Assembly: GCA_003508835.1 (NCBI GenBank)
Contig: PUFA01000066.1
Span: 7,396,501-7,460,500 of the forward strand
Origin: Eonycteris spelaea
Taxonomy: Eukaryota; Chordata; Mammalia; Chiroptera; Pteropodidae
Length of the DNA stretch: 64,000 bases
Direction: 5' to 3'
Below are positions 47,766 to 58,093 of the stretch, one piece after another. Under the pieces are notes generated by a model. The model saw only the letters and a program-made list of their open reading frames with translations. It was not told the DNA's origin and did not search any database. Position numbers and translations under genes: made by a program. Each line of letters opens with the position of its first letter. Positions within the stretch are counted from its first letter, which is position 1.

Positions 47766-49004
47766 CTATTTTCCGCCTCTTGGTGACTGAGAGGATGCAC
47801 ACTGGTTGGGAGGACGATGTGTCACGATGCTGAAACGCGTCCTTACAGGTTTAGGAGTTATTCAGGAGGTGCACTTCTCTGTTCATGTGTTTGGTCTGAC
47901 CCGGTGTTCTGGGAGACAGACAGACACTGGAAGGAGTGCGGAAACGTGCCGTGCACGTGCGTGCCTGCCCGGGTGTGCACGCACGTGTCCGATCTGCCTC
48001 AGTCGGGCCTGCTGATCCTGCCTGCCTAACCCCATTTTAGGGGGGCTTCATCTGTCACGTGCCCTGGACAAGGGGATGCTGGGATGGGGTTGCGTAGAGC
48101 GAGGCGAGCGTGGGGGGGGGTCCCCGCGATGCGTGGTGGGTGCTTGCTGTCCTTGCTGAGAAGTGGTGACGCAGGTGCCCGGTCGTGAGTGGCGGGCTGG
48201 TCCCGCGTGGTTGCCCAAGCACACCCAGCCCCCGCTTTCACTGTCACGCTCTTGCTCTTGAAGGTGATCCCCTTTTTAAAAGCATAGTTGCCTTTCAAAA
48301 GAAATTTTTTTGCGATGAAGTTAGAGGAAAAAATGCAGTATATGAAAAGCATCTTTTGTCAACGTGGTAATCACAAAAATTAATACAGTGAAAATAAAAG
48401 ATAAATGTGAGCCATGAAATCATACAATGAAAGTTAAAGTGTACCACCAAAGTCACCTTCAAGGGACAAACACCTCAGGGAAAGCCTGTTAAGGTGATGT
48501 TGTTTTATGTTCTAGGCTACTTGGTAGAACCCATTTGCCATTTTGGGAGTGCTTTGGGAAATTTTTTTCTTCAACCAAAATTTGAGTTTCCTTTGAAGGA
48601 GGAGCTTTGGAACAAATGAACTGAATACATGTAGGAACATGGAACCATGCCCCATTTCTGGTTGTAAAATGACTATTTGTTGCAACTAGAGTTGTTTTTT
48701 TTTTGTTGTTTAATGGAGCCATGAAAGATACAGACTTATATCCCAGTGCATCACACATAGTAATGGAAATACTGTTTTGCATGACGTAATATGTGTCTGT
48801 ATGTGTCTACACATGTGAGCATTACGTATTTTACTATTCTGGACTGGGATTTTTGTTCCTGTTACTTCTTACATGGTTGAGGATGGGTTCTTGGGGTTCA
48901 GTAACCTCAAAGCAGTACTGCCGTGAGTACCAGCCATGACTATTTCCTTGCATCCCCCAGAATGGGCCGTGCATTAGGTGACATTTGAGATGTCCACACA
49001 ACAC

Positions 49005-49225
49005 GTGAACCCGGAGTCAGACTGCCGGCCTTCACATCTGTCACTTCCCAACTCTGCGGCTTGAGCATGTGACTTGAACTTCTCTGGGCCTCAGTGACCT
49101 CATCTATAAAGTGGGAGACATTGAAAGTGGGTGTATAACAAGACTGTGAGTATCCGAAGAATTAAAGCCCGCCAGACACTCCGTGGCTGGCCCGGAATAG
49201 TGCTCAAATGCTGGCTCCCACTTCG
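49005..49225 (-). repeat. MIR SINE
   Basis: CACTTCCCAACTCTGCGGCT, TCTCTGGGCCTCAGTGACCT and CATCTATAAAGTGGGAGA. Confidence 0.85.
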
Positions 49226-49799
49226 TGACCTCGGGGTGGGGTTAGCATCCTCAGGAGCTTTCCTTTTCCACGGGGCCCTGCTGGGACAAAAATGTCCATG
49301 GAGCAGGTTGTCCTGAGATCTTAGATTCCTGCCCCGGAGGCTGCATTTGACTACGGCCAGCAGGTGGCGCCGGTGACTGCAGTGCCACCAAGAGAGCTGG
49401 CTCTGTGTTCAATTTCATGGACTTGGGTTTATTTAAGGAAACGAGCGTAGGCTCCCCTTTTACTGTCCTTCCTGAGCTTGTAAGATACTTGGAGAGTGGA
49501 ATCGAAGTTTTATTTATCCTGTTAGAAGAATAGTCTTTAAAATAAGACCCTTTAGGCACAGCGATGGGCTCAGAAAGCACCTAAAGCAACACTTTTCAGA
49601 TTTTTTTACTTAAGAATTCGATGCCCCCCTTGGTTTCCTTATGGGCCCCTGAGGCCTGGTTTCCTGTGGTGTGGGGGGACTCTGAACACCTGCCACCCTT
49701 CAGCATCGTCTCCGCCCTGGTTTAGGAGGGAAAGATTAGGACACAAATCTCCACCGTGCTGGGTGCTGGCGGCACTCGGGCCATTTTAAGATGAATTTT

Positions 49800-50025
49800 G
49801 GTAACTTTGAAGCTCTAAGGCCGACATGTGGCTACTTGGAACTGAGGCGTAAATAAATGTAAAACACAGCAGCAGATTTCGAAGACGGCACAAAACGAAC
49901 ATCAACATCTAAGTTTTATGTCGATTATACATCGAAGTGATAATATTTTGAATAATAAAATTAATTTCACCTGATTGTACTTCTGTACCTGTGGCTACTA
50001 GACACGTGACAGCACTGGCTCACAG
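49800..50025. mobile_element. hAT-like DNA transposon fragment
   Basis: GACATGTGGCTACTTGGAAC and CTGTGGCTACTAGACACGTG at opposite ends resemble MER3/MER58-type hAT elements. Assignment is tentative. Confidence 0.45.
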
Positions 50026-51299
50026 GATGTCACCCTCGGCTTCGGGGTAGCTCCGCTCATCATCAGAATTAACATGCACCCACATCCCACCTTAAATATC
50101 CATTCTTTACTGCAGATTTTTCGGAAATATTTTGCTCATTTTACTTCCGAAAGTATTTGGCAGTCTTTTACACTTGGCAATGACTTCTTAACTATATCAC
50201 CTTGAGTACCAGGGAATTGCTCAAAAGCATTTTCAGCTGTATCGAATTGTTGGCACGCTAATGAGGTCTAGTCCTGCATTTGTAGACAGTCAATGAAACT
50301 GATTGATTTGGGGTTACTTTTATATTTTGAAGCCGATCCCTGTCTGCCTGTTGGGCTCTCTCCCTCTCTCTCCTCCTCTCCCCCTTTCTCTCTCACCCGC
50401 TCCCCACCTCAGGCATTTCCCGACACCCTCGAACACACCCTATAAGGTCCAGAGCCGAGGAGAGGCGGTTCCAACATGAGCCCATTTCCTCGAGAGGTGC
50501 CGGGATGCTGGCCAGAGGCTGCCAGCACTTCGCAGCTCTGGGGGGTTTCCTGCGAAGAGAGGTTCCCCCGTTTCACAGATTCCTGCTGCACAAGGCGGGT
50601 GCAGGCGGGAGAGCTGTGTGGCTGCAGTTTTGAGAGCGTTCAGCACAATAGGTACGACCACAAGGTACACAGACGCAGAGTGAATCATTCTGTAGCCTGT
50701 TGTATGTACGTCTATTGTGAATTTCGCATCAATATGTTGAGAAATACTTTTTAAAGGTGAGGGCCGTTTCTAAAGCAAATAAGAAACACCTGTTGCATGC
50801 TTGCTTGCACCTAAGTCACCTCTGAAGGGTAACTGGCATGCATTCCTGTTCTCAGAGTTTCTCCCCGCTGGGTGTGGGCTGGGGAGGGGTGAGGAGGGGT
50901 GGGCACAGTGCTAAGAAGGAACTGTCATCCCAGCCACCACTGCTGCCTTCCTCGGTGGGCTGGCAGCGTGGCCCTCGGCCTTGGGCGCCACCTCGCACAC
51001 CGCGTTTGCCACCTCTTCCCCTCTCTTCATGGATCTTTCCAGCTCCAGGGTCGGCCTTTGAAACACAGGTGCAAAGGAGGCCGGTTTCTCTGGGCATTGC
51101 TTGATGACCAGTACATACCATGTCTTTAGAGCCCTGGCTCCTGGTGCCAGAGGCTTCTGGAAATTGTCGAGGCTCTTCACCCCTCAGGATTTCAGGCAAT
51201 GTGACCCACGCCTCGGACCGCACCAGAGCCCTGGGCCACCACTGAAAGCACCCCCCCCCCCGTCCCCGACACGGTTCTGTTCAACTGCAAGCGCAAAAT

Positions 51300-51645
51300 A
51301 GGTATTTGCTACAGACCGAATTCACACGTGGAGTTCTGAACCCCCAGGACCACAGAGTGTGACTGTGTTCGGAGATGGGGTCTTTAAACAGGTGATCAGT
51401 CAGATGAGGCCACTGGGGTGGACTCCAATCCAGTATGGCTGGTGTCCTTGTGAGAAGAGGTTAGGACACAGGCACAGGGAGCAAACGGCTACCAGGCAGG
51501 GGGAGAGGCCTCATGACTGACCCCTGCCCCTCCGCAGAGGCCTTGACCTTGAACTTCCAGCCTCCAGAACTGTGAGGAAGTAAGTGTGGTGTGAGCCGCC
51601 TGGTCTCTGGGCCTTCGTTAAGGCGGCCTGAGCTGACTAAGACAG
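51300..51645 (+). repeat. MLT1-type LTR (ERVL-MaLR)
   Basis: GAGATGGGGTCTTTAAACAG, GGTGTCCTTGTGAGAAGAGG and CCAGCCTCCAGAACTGTGAG in the right order, ending GACTAAGACAG. A solitary LTR with no internal sequence. Confidence 0.85.
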
Positions 51646-52234
51646 TATTCCCGGGGGCCCTTTGCCCCTCGGCTGTGTGACTTAGTGTCCCCACTGCTGC
51701 CCCCAGTGTCGACTCCATGTCCCGCTGCACCTACAGGAACCTTCACAACCATGCTCCCGGGACAGGTGGGCTGATGGACCCACCGGGGCAGGGTCTCCCG
51801 GCCAGCACGCAGCAGGAAGCCCCTGCCTCAGACGCAGACGGGCACCCTCGCTCCGATGTAGGGACAGGGACGGCCCTCCCCCGAGCACAGGCCACGGACG
51901 GACGTCTCCCAGCTCGGGAATCACCCGCGCACTGTCCACGGGGCTCCTCCGCACGCCCGCCAACCTGCAGAGCAGCAGCGGCTCAGGCCTGGCGGGCGCG
52001 CAGCCCGCGTTCCGCATCAGCAGTGGCCTCTTCCTGGGCTTGACGGAGGCCGGGCCTTCGCGCCGGTTTGGGGAGGTAGGGAGGGCGTCTGGAAGAGAGG
52101 GATTTGGGATTCTGTCCCACAGGCGGCGGGCGGGGAGCTACCGAAAGCACGTGTGGGAGAGCTGATGAGGTTGCCACCTCCTCACCGGGCCGCAGGCCTC
52201 CACGGAGGCTGGAAACTGACGCGCGAAGCGCCGG

Positions 52235-52410
52235 GCTTGCATTTACCGACCTCCCACGCAGCAGGGGCTGAGCTCAGCGCTTTCTGGGGACCGGCTCGTT
52301 CCATCCCCACACGAGCCCCGTGAGCGCGTAACCGTCATCCGCCCGTTTCACTGGCGAGGCAACTGAGGCCCGGAGAGAGGACGTCGCCAGCAAGTGGGTG
52401 AGGGGTGCCC
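52235..52410 (+). repeat. MIR SINE
   Basis: GAGCTCAGCGCTTTCTGG, CGTTTCACTGGCGAGGCAAC and TGAGGCCCGGAGAGAGG. Confidence 0.75.
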
Positions 52411-52854
52411 GTCCCAAACGCGGGGCTGTCTGGCCTCAGCCTGCCCTCTGCTCTCTCTCTCGGCCAGGGCCCCAGTGCTGCCCGTGCAGAAGGGAGAGTG
52501 ACTGTCACCACCTGGCGCGGAGCAGAAAGGGACCTACGAGGCGGGCCGTTCTGCAGAGCTGAGAGAGCAGGGCCCCATCCAGGCTCGGCTGGCGTGGGAA
52601 GGTCCCCTGGCCGCATGTCTCTCATGCTTCCACTTCCGTTCACCGTGTCGCTGTTATAATTCCAGGCTCCTTGGGCCCGCTGTTTGGGTCCAGGTGGGGG
52701 CAGGTAGCTACACACAGCATCCTGCAGCCCAGCTCTGAGGGGAAGAGGGGGCTGCTCTGGCTCGACTCTGCAGGAACCCTGCGTTGCTCATTGTCTCCGA
52801 AGATAAACAGGCTTCGGGGACCCCCGAACCCCCAGTGTCGGCCTTCTGGAATGC

Positions 52855-53060
52855 GTGATTCGTGCATTTGTTCATTCGTTCGGTGCTTATCTATCGAGCG
52901 CCGGGCATGTGCCAAGTACTGGGAACACAGCTGTGAACAAAGTGGACGGCAGCCCCTCGTGGGGCTGACGGCTAGAGGGGGCCACTGTCCTGGAGAAGCA
53001 AACAGGTGTCTGAAGCAGGGGTCGGCAGGGACACAAGCCTTTTAGGGACCTTAGAGAAGA
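52855..53060 (-). repeat. L2 LINE 3' end
   Basis: CATTTGTTCATTCGTTCGGT, CGCCGGGCATGTGCCAAGTA and CTGTGAACAAAGTGGAC. Confidence 0.8.
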
Positions 53061-53439
53061 TGCCTGGATGGAGTCTGAGCCCCAGGCCCAGGCGCATCCA
53101 GACCAGTGGCAGCCGATCGAGACACCAGGACAGGCTGAGGACTGCAGGCTGAGCTGGTCCCGGCGCTGCAGCCAGACGGACGGTGCCTCCGAGATGTCGG
53201 AGGGGATGACGGGGTCCCAGCCTGGCCGCTAGCTGAGTGAAAGGGCCCCAACTCAGGAGATGGCCAGGAGTGGGCGCAGGGTCTGTTTCCATGGGGGCGG
53301 GGTGGGGAGGACGGGAATTTACGTAAACCGGGGATATTTTCAGTGTAAGGATCCTTAGCCGGACCCCAATCCCCGCTTTCCGGGCTGAGCAGTGATTCCA
53401 TCTGCTTGAGGCTCTGTCCTGCTCGTCCCTGCGACCGAG

Positions 53440-53835
53440 CAAATGACCACGAACCAGGTAGCTTGACAACACATTCATTCTCTCACAGTCCTGGAGGCTG
53501 GAAGTCCAAACTCAAGGTGTCGACCAGGCTGCGCTCCCTCTGAAGCTCTGGGAGGGAAGAGTCTGTGCCGTTGCCTTAGCTCCTGGTGCTGCCGGCGATC
53601 ATGGCTTCCGGACACCTCACTCCAACCTCTGCCTTCGCCGTCACGTGGTTCCCTGGTGTGTCCGTGTCTTCACGTGGCCTTCTTATAAGGTCACCAGTCC
53701 CTGGATCAGGCCCAGTACTTCATCTTAAATCATTATATTACAAAAACTACACCCAAACAAGATCACCTTCATGGGGACCAGGATCAGGACCTGGATGTGT
53801 TTTGAGAAAACACGATTCAACCCGCGACAAACGCT
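53440..53835 (-). repeat. MLT1-type LTR (ERVL-MaLR)
   Basis: CTCTCACAGTCCTGGAGGCT, GGAAGTCCAAACTCAAGGTG, ATAAGGTCACCAGTCC and AACACGATTCAACCCGCGAC, the antisense MLT1 layout. It sits 1.8 kb from an MLT1 in the opposite orientation. Confidence 0.78.
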
Positions 53836-54464
53836 CACACCCAGGCACATCTCAGACAAGGACTGTCCCTGTGGGGACAGTGACGAAGCCTGTGAGGTGG
53901 GACTTAGTACTTGGACATCTCCTGAATGACCTGTGTCAGTCAGGCAAGTGTGGGCAGCAGGCAGGGGACCAGGGCCTTTTCCATCTGTCACATCCAGAGC
54001 TGTGAGCCTGGGACCCCGACCTCAGAGGCAAAGAAGCAGCCTGCGCCCCGGGCAGCAGTGGTCACCGGGCGCTGACCCTGAGCAGCCCAGCCTGAGTTGC
54101 CACACCTGGGCTCCCTCCCTTCCGCACCCCACCCAGCTCCCCAGTATAGACGGCACCGCTGGATGAAGGGGCTGGAACTTTAGAGGGAGGAGCACCAGCC
54201 CAAGGTCACAAATGATGGGACCAAGGTCTACCTTCAGGCCGATCCCCCCAACCCATCCTGCCACACGGACTGAGAGAAGCGGGAAAGGACCCCTGTCCAG
54301 GCCATGCCGGCCCCTTTAATAGTGGCTGTCAAGTGGCATCTGCATCCTTGGAAATGCTTTTGGTCGTCATTATGGAAAACCCAGCTAACAGTGGCTTAAA
54401 CATTTTGGGGGGATTTTTCTTATGTAACAAGGAGCCCGGTTGTTGTCACCGGTATTTAGCACAA

Positions 54465-54630
54465 ATTATCTCAGTCCTGGCACTATTGACATTTGGGGTG
54501 TCCCGTATACTGTAGGGTATGCAGTGGCTTCCCGGGCCTCCGCGGCCTAGATGTCAGTAACGTTTCTTCCCTTAAGCAGTGACAACCAAAAATGTCTCTG
54601 GATGTTGCCAAATGACCCGAGGATTCATTG
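54465..54630 (-). mobile_element. MER20 hAT DNA transposon
   Basis: GGCACTATTGACATTTGGGG, GGCCTAGATGTCAGTAACG and GTGACAACCAAAAATGTCTC. The terminal inverted repeats are eroded. Confidence 0.8.
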
Positions 54631-54889
54631 TGTCAGGGCTGGTGACTGTGAATCTCTTGCTCTTTGTCTCATGGTCACAGATGGCCCACCCGTGTTCAGA
54701 GGGGAAAGAACAAAGGCCTAATACCAGCTACAACGCCTCTTGGCAGGAGAGTGGAAGCTTTCACAGATGCCCGCAGGTTTCCACTTGGGTCTTACTTCAC
54801 TAACCTCTCCGAGGTCCCACCTGCCAAGCCCTCAGAGTGAGGAGACAAAGCCTCCTGCAGGGCTGTGGGCAGGAGAGAATGGAATCATG

Positions 54890-55060
54890 GATCAGCTAGC
54901 CATTTGCTGGCCTCGGTGGCCTTGAAGCCACTCTGAGCTTCAGTACCCGCCCTCTTAAAACTGGGCTAGTAGTACCTACCTATGACAAAGGCTGTTTTGA
55001 GGTTACATCGCCTAACTTATGCAAGTAACTCAGTCAAGGACCTGGCCCCTGGAGGGCACT
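54890..55060 (-). repeat. MIR SINE
   Basis: CTCTGAGCTTCAGTACCCGC and AAAACTGGGCTAGTAGTACC with GTTTTGAGGTTACAT. Confidence 0.7.
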
Positions 55061-55244
55061 CCAGGGCAAATGGTCTTTGTTATTATTAGTGGCATGTGAG
55101 GATTAACCACACCAGATCACCCGGCCCTCAAAAAATATCCGATAAATGTTGGTGGCTGCATCGCCCACCTTGGAGACTTGTGAGCCTACTCCCAAGGCTG
55201 TGGCTCTCACCAATTCCCAGAGGCCTTCCATGACTCTAAGGCAG

Positions 55245-55412
55245 TGGTCCCCAACCTTGTTGGCACTAGGGACCGGTGCTACTATGAGAATCTAACGCCT
55301 GAAGATCTGAGGAGCTGAGGAGGTGATGCTGGCGCTGGGAGCGGCTGCAGATCCGGATGAAGCTTCCCTTGCTTGCCTCCTCGCGGGCGGTTGGTTCCTG
55401 ACGGGCCATGGG
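55245..55412 (-). mobile_element. hAT-type non-autonomous element with an internal deletion
   Basis: Starts GCAGTGGTCCCCAACCTTGT and GGCACTAGGGACCGG, then jumps to ATGAGAATCTAACGCC, GGGAGCGGCTGCAGATCC and GGTTCCTGACGGGCCATGG. Both ends are those of a known mammalian hAT element with most of the middle missing. Confidence 0.65.
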
Positions 55413-55469
55413 ACCCGACCAGTCTGTGACCCAGAGGTTGGGTCTCCTGCTCCAAAGTACACCTGTCAC

Positions 55470-55675
55470 TCTTGACCCTCTCCCTGCCTGGGAATTTTAC
55501 TTAAATGTAGTACTGTCTTTACTCCTCCTAAAATGGAAGCTCCTGGCGAGAAGCGGGGAGGCACGTGTGTTTCCTGCTTGCAGTACCCCTGGGGCCCAGA
55601 CCCTAACCTGCCCCATGATGGGCCATCACATTAATATATACGTGTTGGATGAATGGCTCTCAGGCGAAAGTTGGT
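55470..55675 (+). repeat. L2 LINE 3' end
   Basis: TCCCTGCCTGGGAATTTTAC, AAATGGAAGCTCCTGGCGAG and GTGTTGGATGAATGG. Confidence 0.65.
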
Positions 55676-55779
55676 GACACGTGGGACATGCAGCCACAGA
55701 CGGGGCGGAGGGTCGGCGATGGCCGAAACCTAAAGGGTCTGGGCATGAATGCACGAGTGAAGGAACCGGAACCAGGGCA

Positions 55780-56125
55780 CCGCTTTTTAAGTCACTCCGC
55801 CCCCCTTCCGGGCCCAGCAGAAGCGCGAGGTGCACGCAGCAAGTCCACCGCCCCGGGGTGGGTCAACGTCCCGCCCAAGTCCTGCGCTTTCCCCTTTTCA
55901 GGCCCTGCAGCCCCGCCCCGGGCTGCTGCCCCGGGTCCGGGTCCTTCGGGACACTTCGGGAGCCCCCGCGCTCCCGCGGCGCTAGCACGTGCTCCACAAA
56001 CGTCCGCCGCCGCTGGCAGGCAGCCGCGCTCCTCGGCTGCGCCCTCCCGAGCGGCCGCGTCGCCGGGGGTGGGGGGAGAGGGCAGGGCCCGCGCGGGGGC
56101 CGCTGGGATTTGTAGTTCAGACCCT
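55780..56125. promoter_or_regulatory. CpG-rich segment with a ZNF143-type motif, no gene assigned
   Basis: About 340 bp of CpG-dense DNA lie 1.7 kb upstream of the RBM38 start and well apart from its own island. The end carries GCTGGGATTTGTAGTT at 56102-56117; the reverse complement AACTACAAATCCCAGC is a close match to the ZNF143/THAP11 element found at active promoters. An E-box-like CACGTG lies at about 55987. It could be an alternative RBM38 promoter or an antisense noncoding promoter. No coding gene is recognised. Confidence 0.45.
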
Positions 56126-56334
56126 TTGGCCGCCAGCGGCCCTCCTGGCCAAGACTGGAGACAGCCTCAGGCCCTGTCACGAAAGGGGAAACTGATGCCC
56201 GGTGAAAGGACACAGTTTACCCAAGATAACGCGGCCGAGCGGTGGCTATTCCCTGGCCAACAAGTGTAGGTCACACTGTAGTCAAACTTTTCAAAGGGTG
56301 ATCTGAGGGTCCCTGAGAGCTCTCCTGGCCCATT

Positions 56335-56560
56335 CCATCGGCATTCACTCAACAAACGTTTCCCGAAGGCGCACTGCTTGCCAGGCGATGTGGCAAAAGC
56401 TCGGATGCAGGATTGTGCCCTGGCGAGTTGAGGGACAGTGAGTGACAAGGGAAGGAGGAAATAAGGTGAGACACAAAAGGATGTCCACAGTAGGCTCTCT
56501 GAAGACTTGGGGTTCCCCACCCAGCGTGAGGCAGAGGGGGGTTGGGAAGGCAGGCCAGAT
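56335..56560 (-). repeat. L2 LINE 3' end
   Basis: GGCATTCACTCAACAAACGT, CACTGCTTGCCAGGCGATGT and GATTGTGCCCTGGCGAG. Confidence 0.65.
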
Positions 56561-57559
56561 GTCGAGGCTGATGGTGGAGACTGGAGTCAGGAGCCAGAGC
56601 TTGAGACAGGTTCGCTGGACCTGGGTCAAACGCAGCCTGACAGAAGGTGCTGGCTAAACGCCTGAGTGACTCGCAGACATTTCGCCTGTCCCTGTCCCCG
56701 CAGCCGCCAGGTACACGCCCAACCCTGCAGCCTGTGCCCAGGCCAGGAGTGACTCTACTTGGCTGCAGCTCCAGACTGCACAAGTGTCAGAAACCACGGT
56801 GCCGGACATGAGGAGGGTGGAGGCCCCTAGAGGCGGGTTTTGACACCGGTGTGGCGCTGGTGGAAAGGCTCGCCAAGGCCAGCTCGAGGCAGGGACCTGC
56901 GCAGGTGCACGGCCGGACGCCTGGTTCAGCGCGCTGCTGTCCGGTGTGAAATTCCAACTCTGAACAAGGGCCCTAGAAATTCTGTAGCGGGTTGTGCCTG
57001 GCACAGAGCCTGGAGATATTTCTTTTTTTCAATGGTTGGGGACAGGGACAGAGGGAACCTGCACAGCCTTCTGCTGCTTTCCTCCAACGTGGCCCACAGT
57101 GGGGGATCCCCGACACCAGGTGGTCTGGGACAGACTTTGAAGAGGCCGCAACTGCTTCTCCGGCCCAGTCACCTTCTCTTTGGAACCTATGGGAGCACTC
57201 TGACCTCGCCTCCACATCTCGATTTAAATTTTTCCGGATTATGTATATCTACTTGTTGAATTGTCTAATTCACAGCAGCTCCGTGTGCTAGTGTGTTATT
57301 GCATCCGCGCAGCCCCATTCCCTGATAATATTTGTCAAATTATCTATAGATAGAACAAAAATCATTTCACCTTGAATGTGTGCTGTACCTTAGTAGTACT
57401 GATAAATGTTGACTCAATAATCATGGTCTAATAATCTTTGCGTCTGATCGTTAGACTGCTCTCCACGACGGCAGGGTCTTGGAACCCGGCGGGCAAGTAG
57501 TATGACTCGGGAAAGAACAGACCCGCCTTCCCTATGCGTCCCACCCTAAGGATGCCCCA

Positions 57560-57861
57560 AGCTCACGGGCGCGCGGGCGGGCCAGGACTACGCTTCCCGG
57601 CGGCCCGCGCGTCCGGGCGGGGAGGGGCGGGGCCGAGGCGGACTGGGGGAGCCGGCTACAAACCCGGGGGCGGGCGCCAGGGCGCAGAGTGCCCGCAGCG
57701 CCGGCGAGCGCAGCGCGCTCAGTGCAGCGTGCACGGCGGGAGCGGCCCGTGAGTGGACGGTCCGGCGGCTGGCCGGCGCCCCTGCTGCCCCACTAGCTCC
57801 CCGTCGACACCCATGAGCACAGCCTCGCTCGACCCGGTCCGTAGGCGGCGGGGCGCCCCCC
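57560..57861 (+). promoter_or_regulatory. RBM38: RBM38 CpG-island promoter and 5' UTR
   Basis: Very GC-rich block with many CpG. GC boxes GGGCGGGG and GGGGCGGGGC lie at about 57615-57635. The motif ACTACGCTTCCCGG at 57587-57600 resembles the ZNF143/ETS promoter element. The CpG island continues through exon 1 to about 58250. The start site is probably 57650-57720 (inferred). Confidence 0.65.
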
Positions 57862-58093
57862 ATGCTGCTGCAGCCCGCGCCGTGCGCCCCGAGCGCGGGC
57901 TTCCCGCGGCCCCCGGCCGCCCTCGGCGCCATGCACGGCTCGCAGAAGGACACCACGTTCACCAAGATTTTGTGGGCGCCTGCCCTACCACACCACCGAC
58001 GCCTCGCTCCGAAAGTACTTCGAGGCTTCGGGACATCGAAGAGGCCGTGGTCATCACCGACGCCAGACGGGCAAGTCCCGCGGCTACGGCTTC
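57862..58093 (+). CDS. RBM38: RBM38 exon 1 (about five single-base losses)
   Basis: Starts ATGCTGCTGCAGCCC in a CpG island. Base losses against the expected frame fall near 57967-57972, 57976-57980, 58023-58025, 58029-58032 and 58059-58061. Most are in G or C runs. Donor TTC|GTAAGT. Confidence 0.88.

Larger units (their letters stand above)
46200..57559. other. RAE1-RBM38 intergenic region
   Basis: About 11 kb, increasingly GC-rich, with MIR, L2, MLT1-type LTRs in both orientations, hAT elements and one CpG-rich segment. 46200-47640, 47770-48990, 49230-49790 and 50040-51300 hold no gene and no clearly named repeat. Homopolymers G10 near 48113 and C11 near 51251 occur. Confidence 0.6.
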
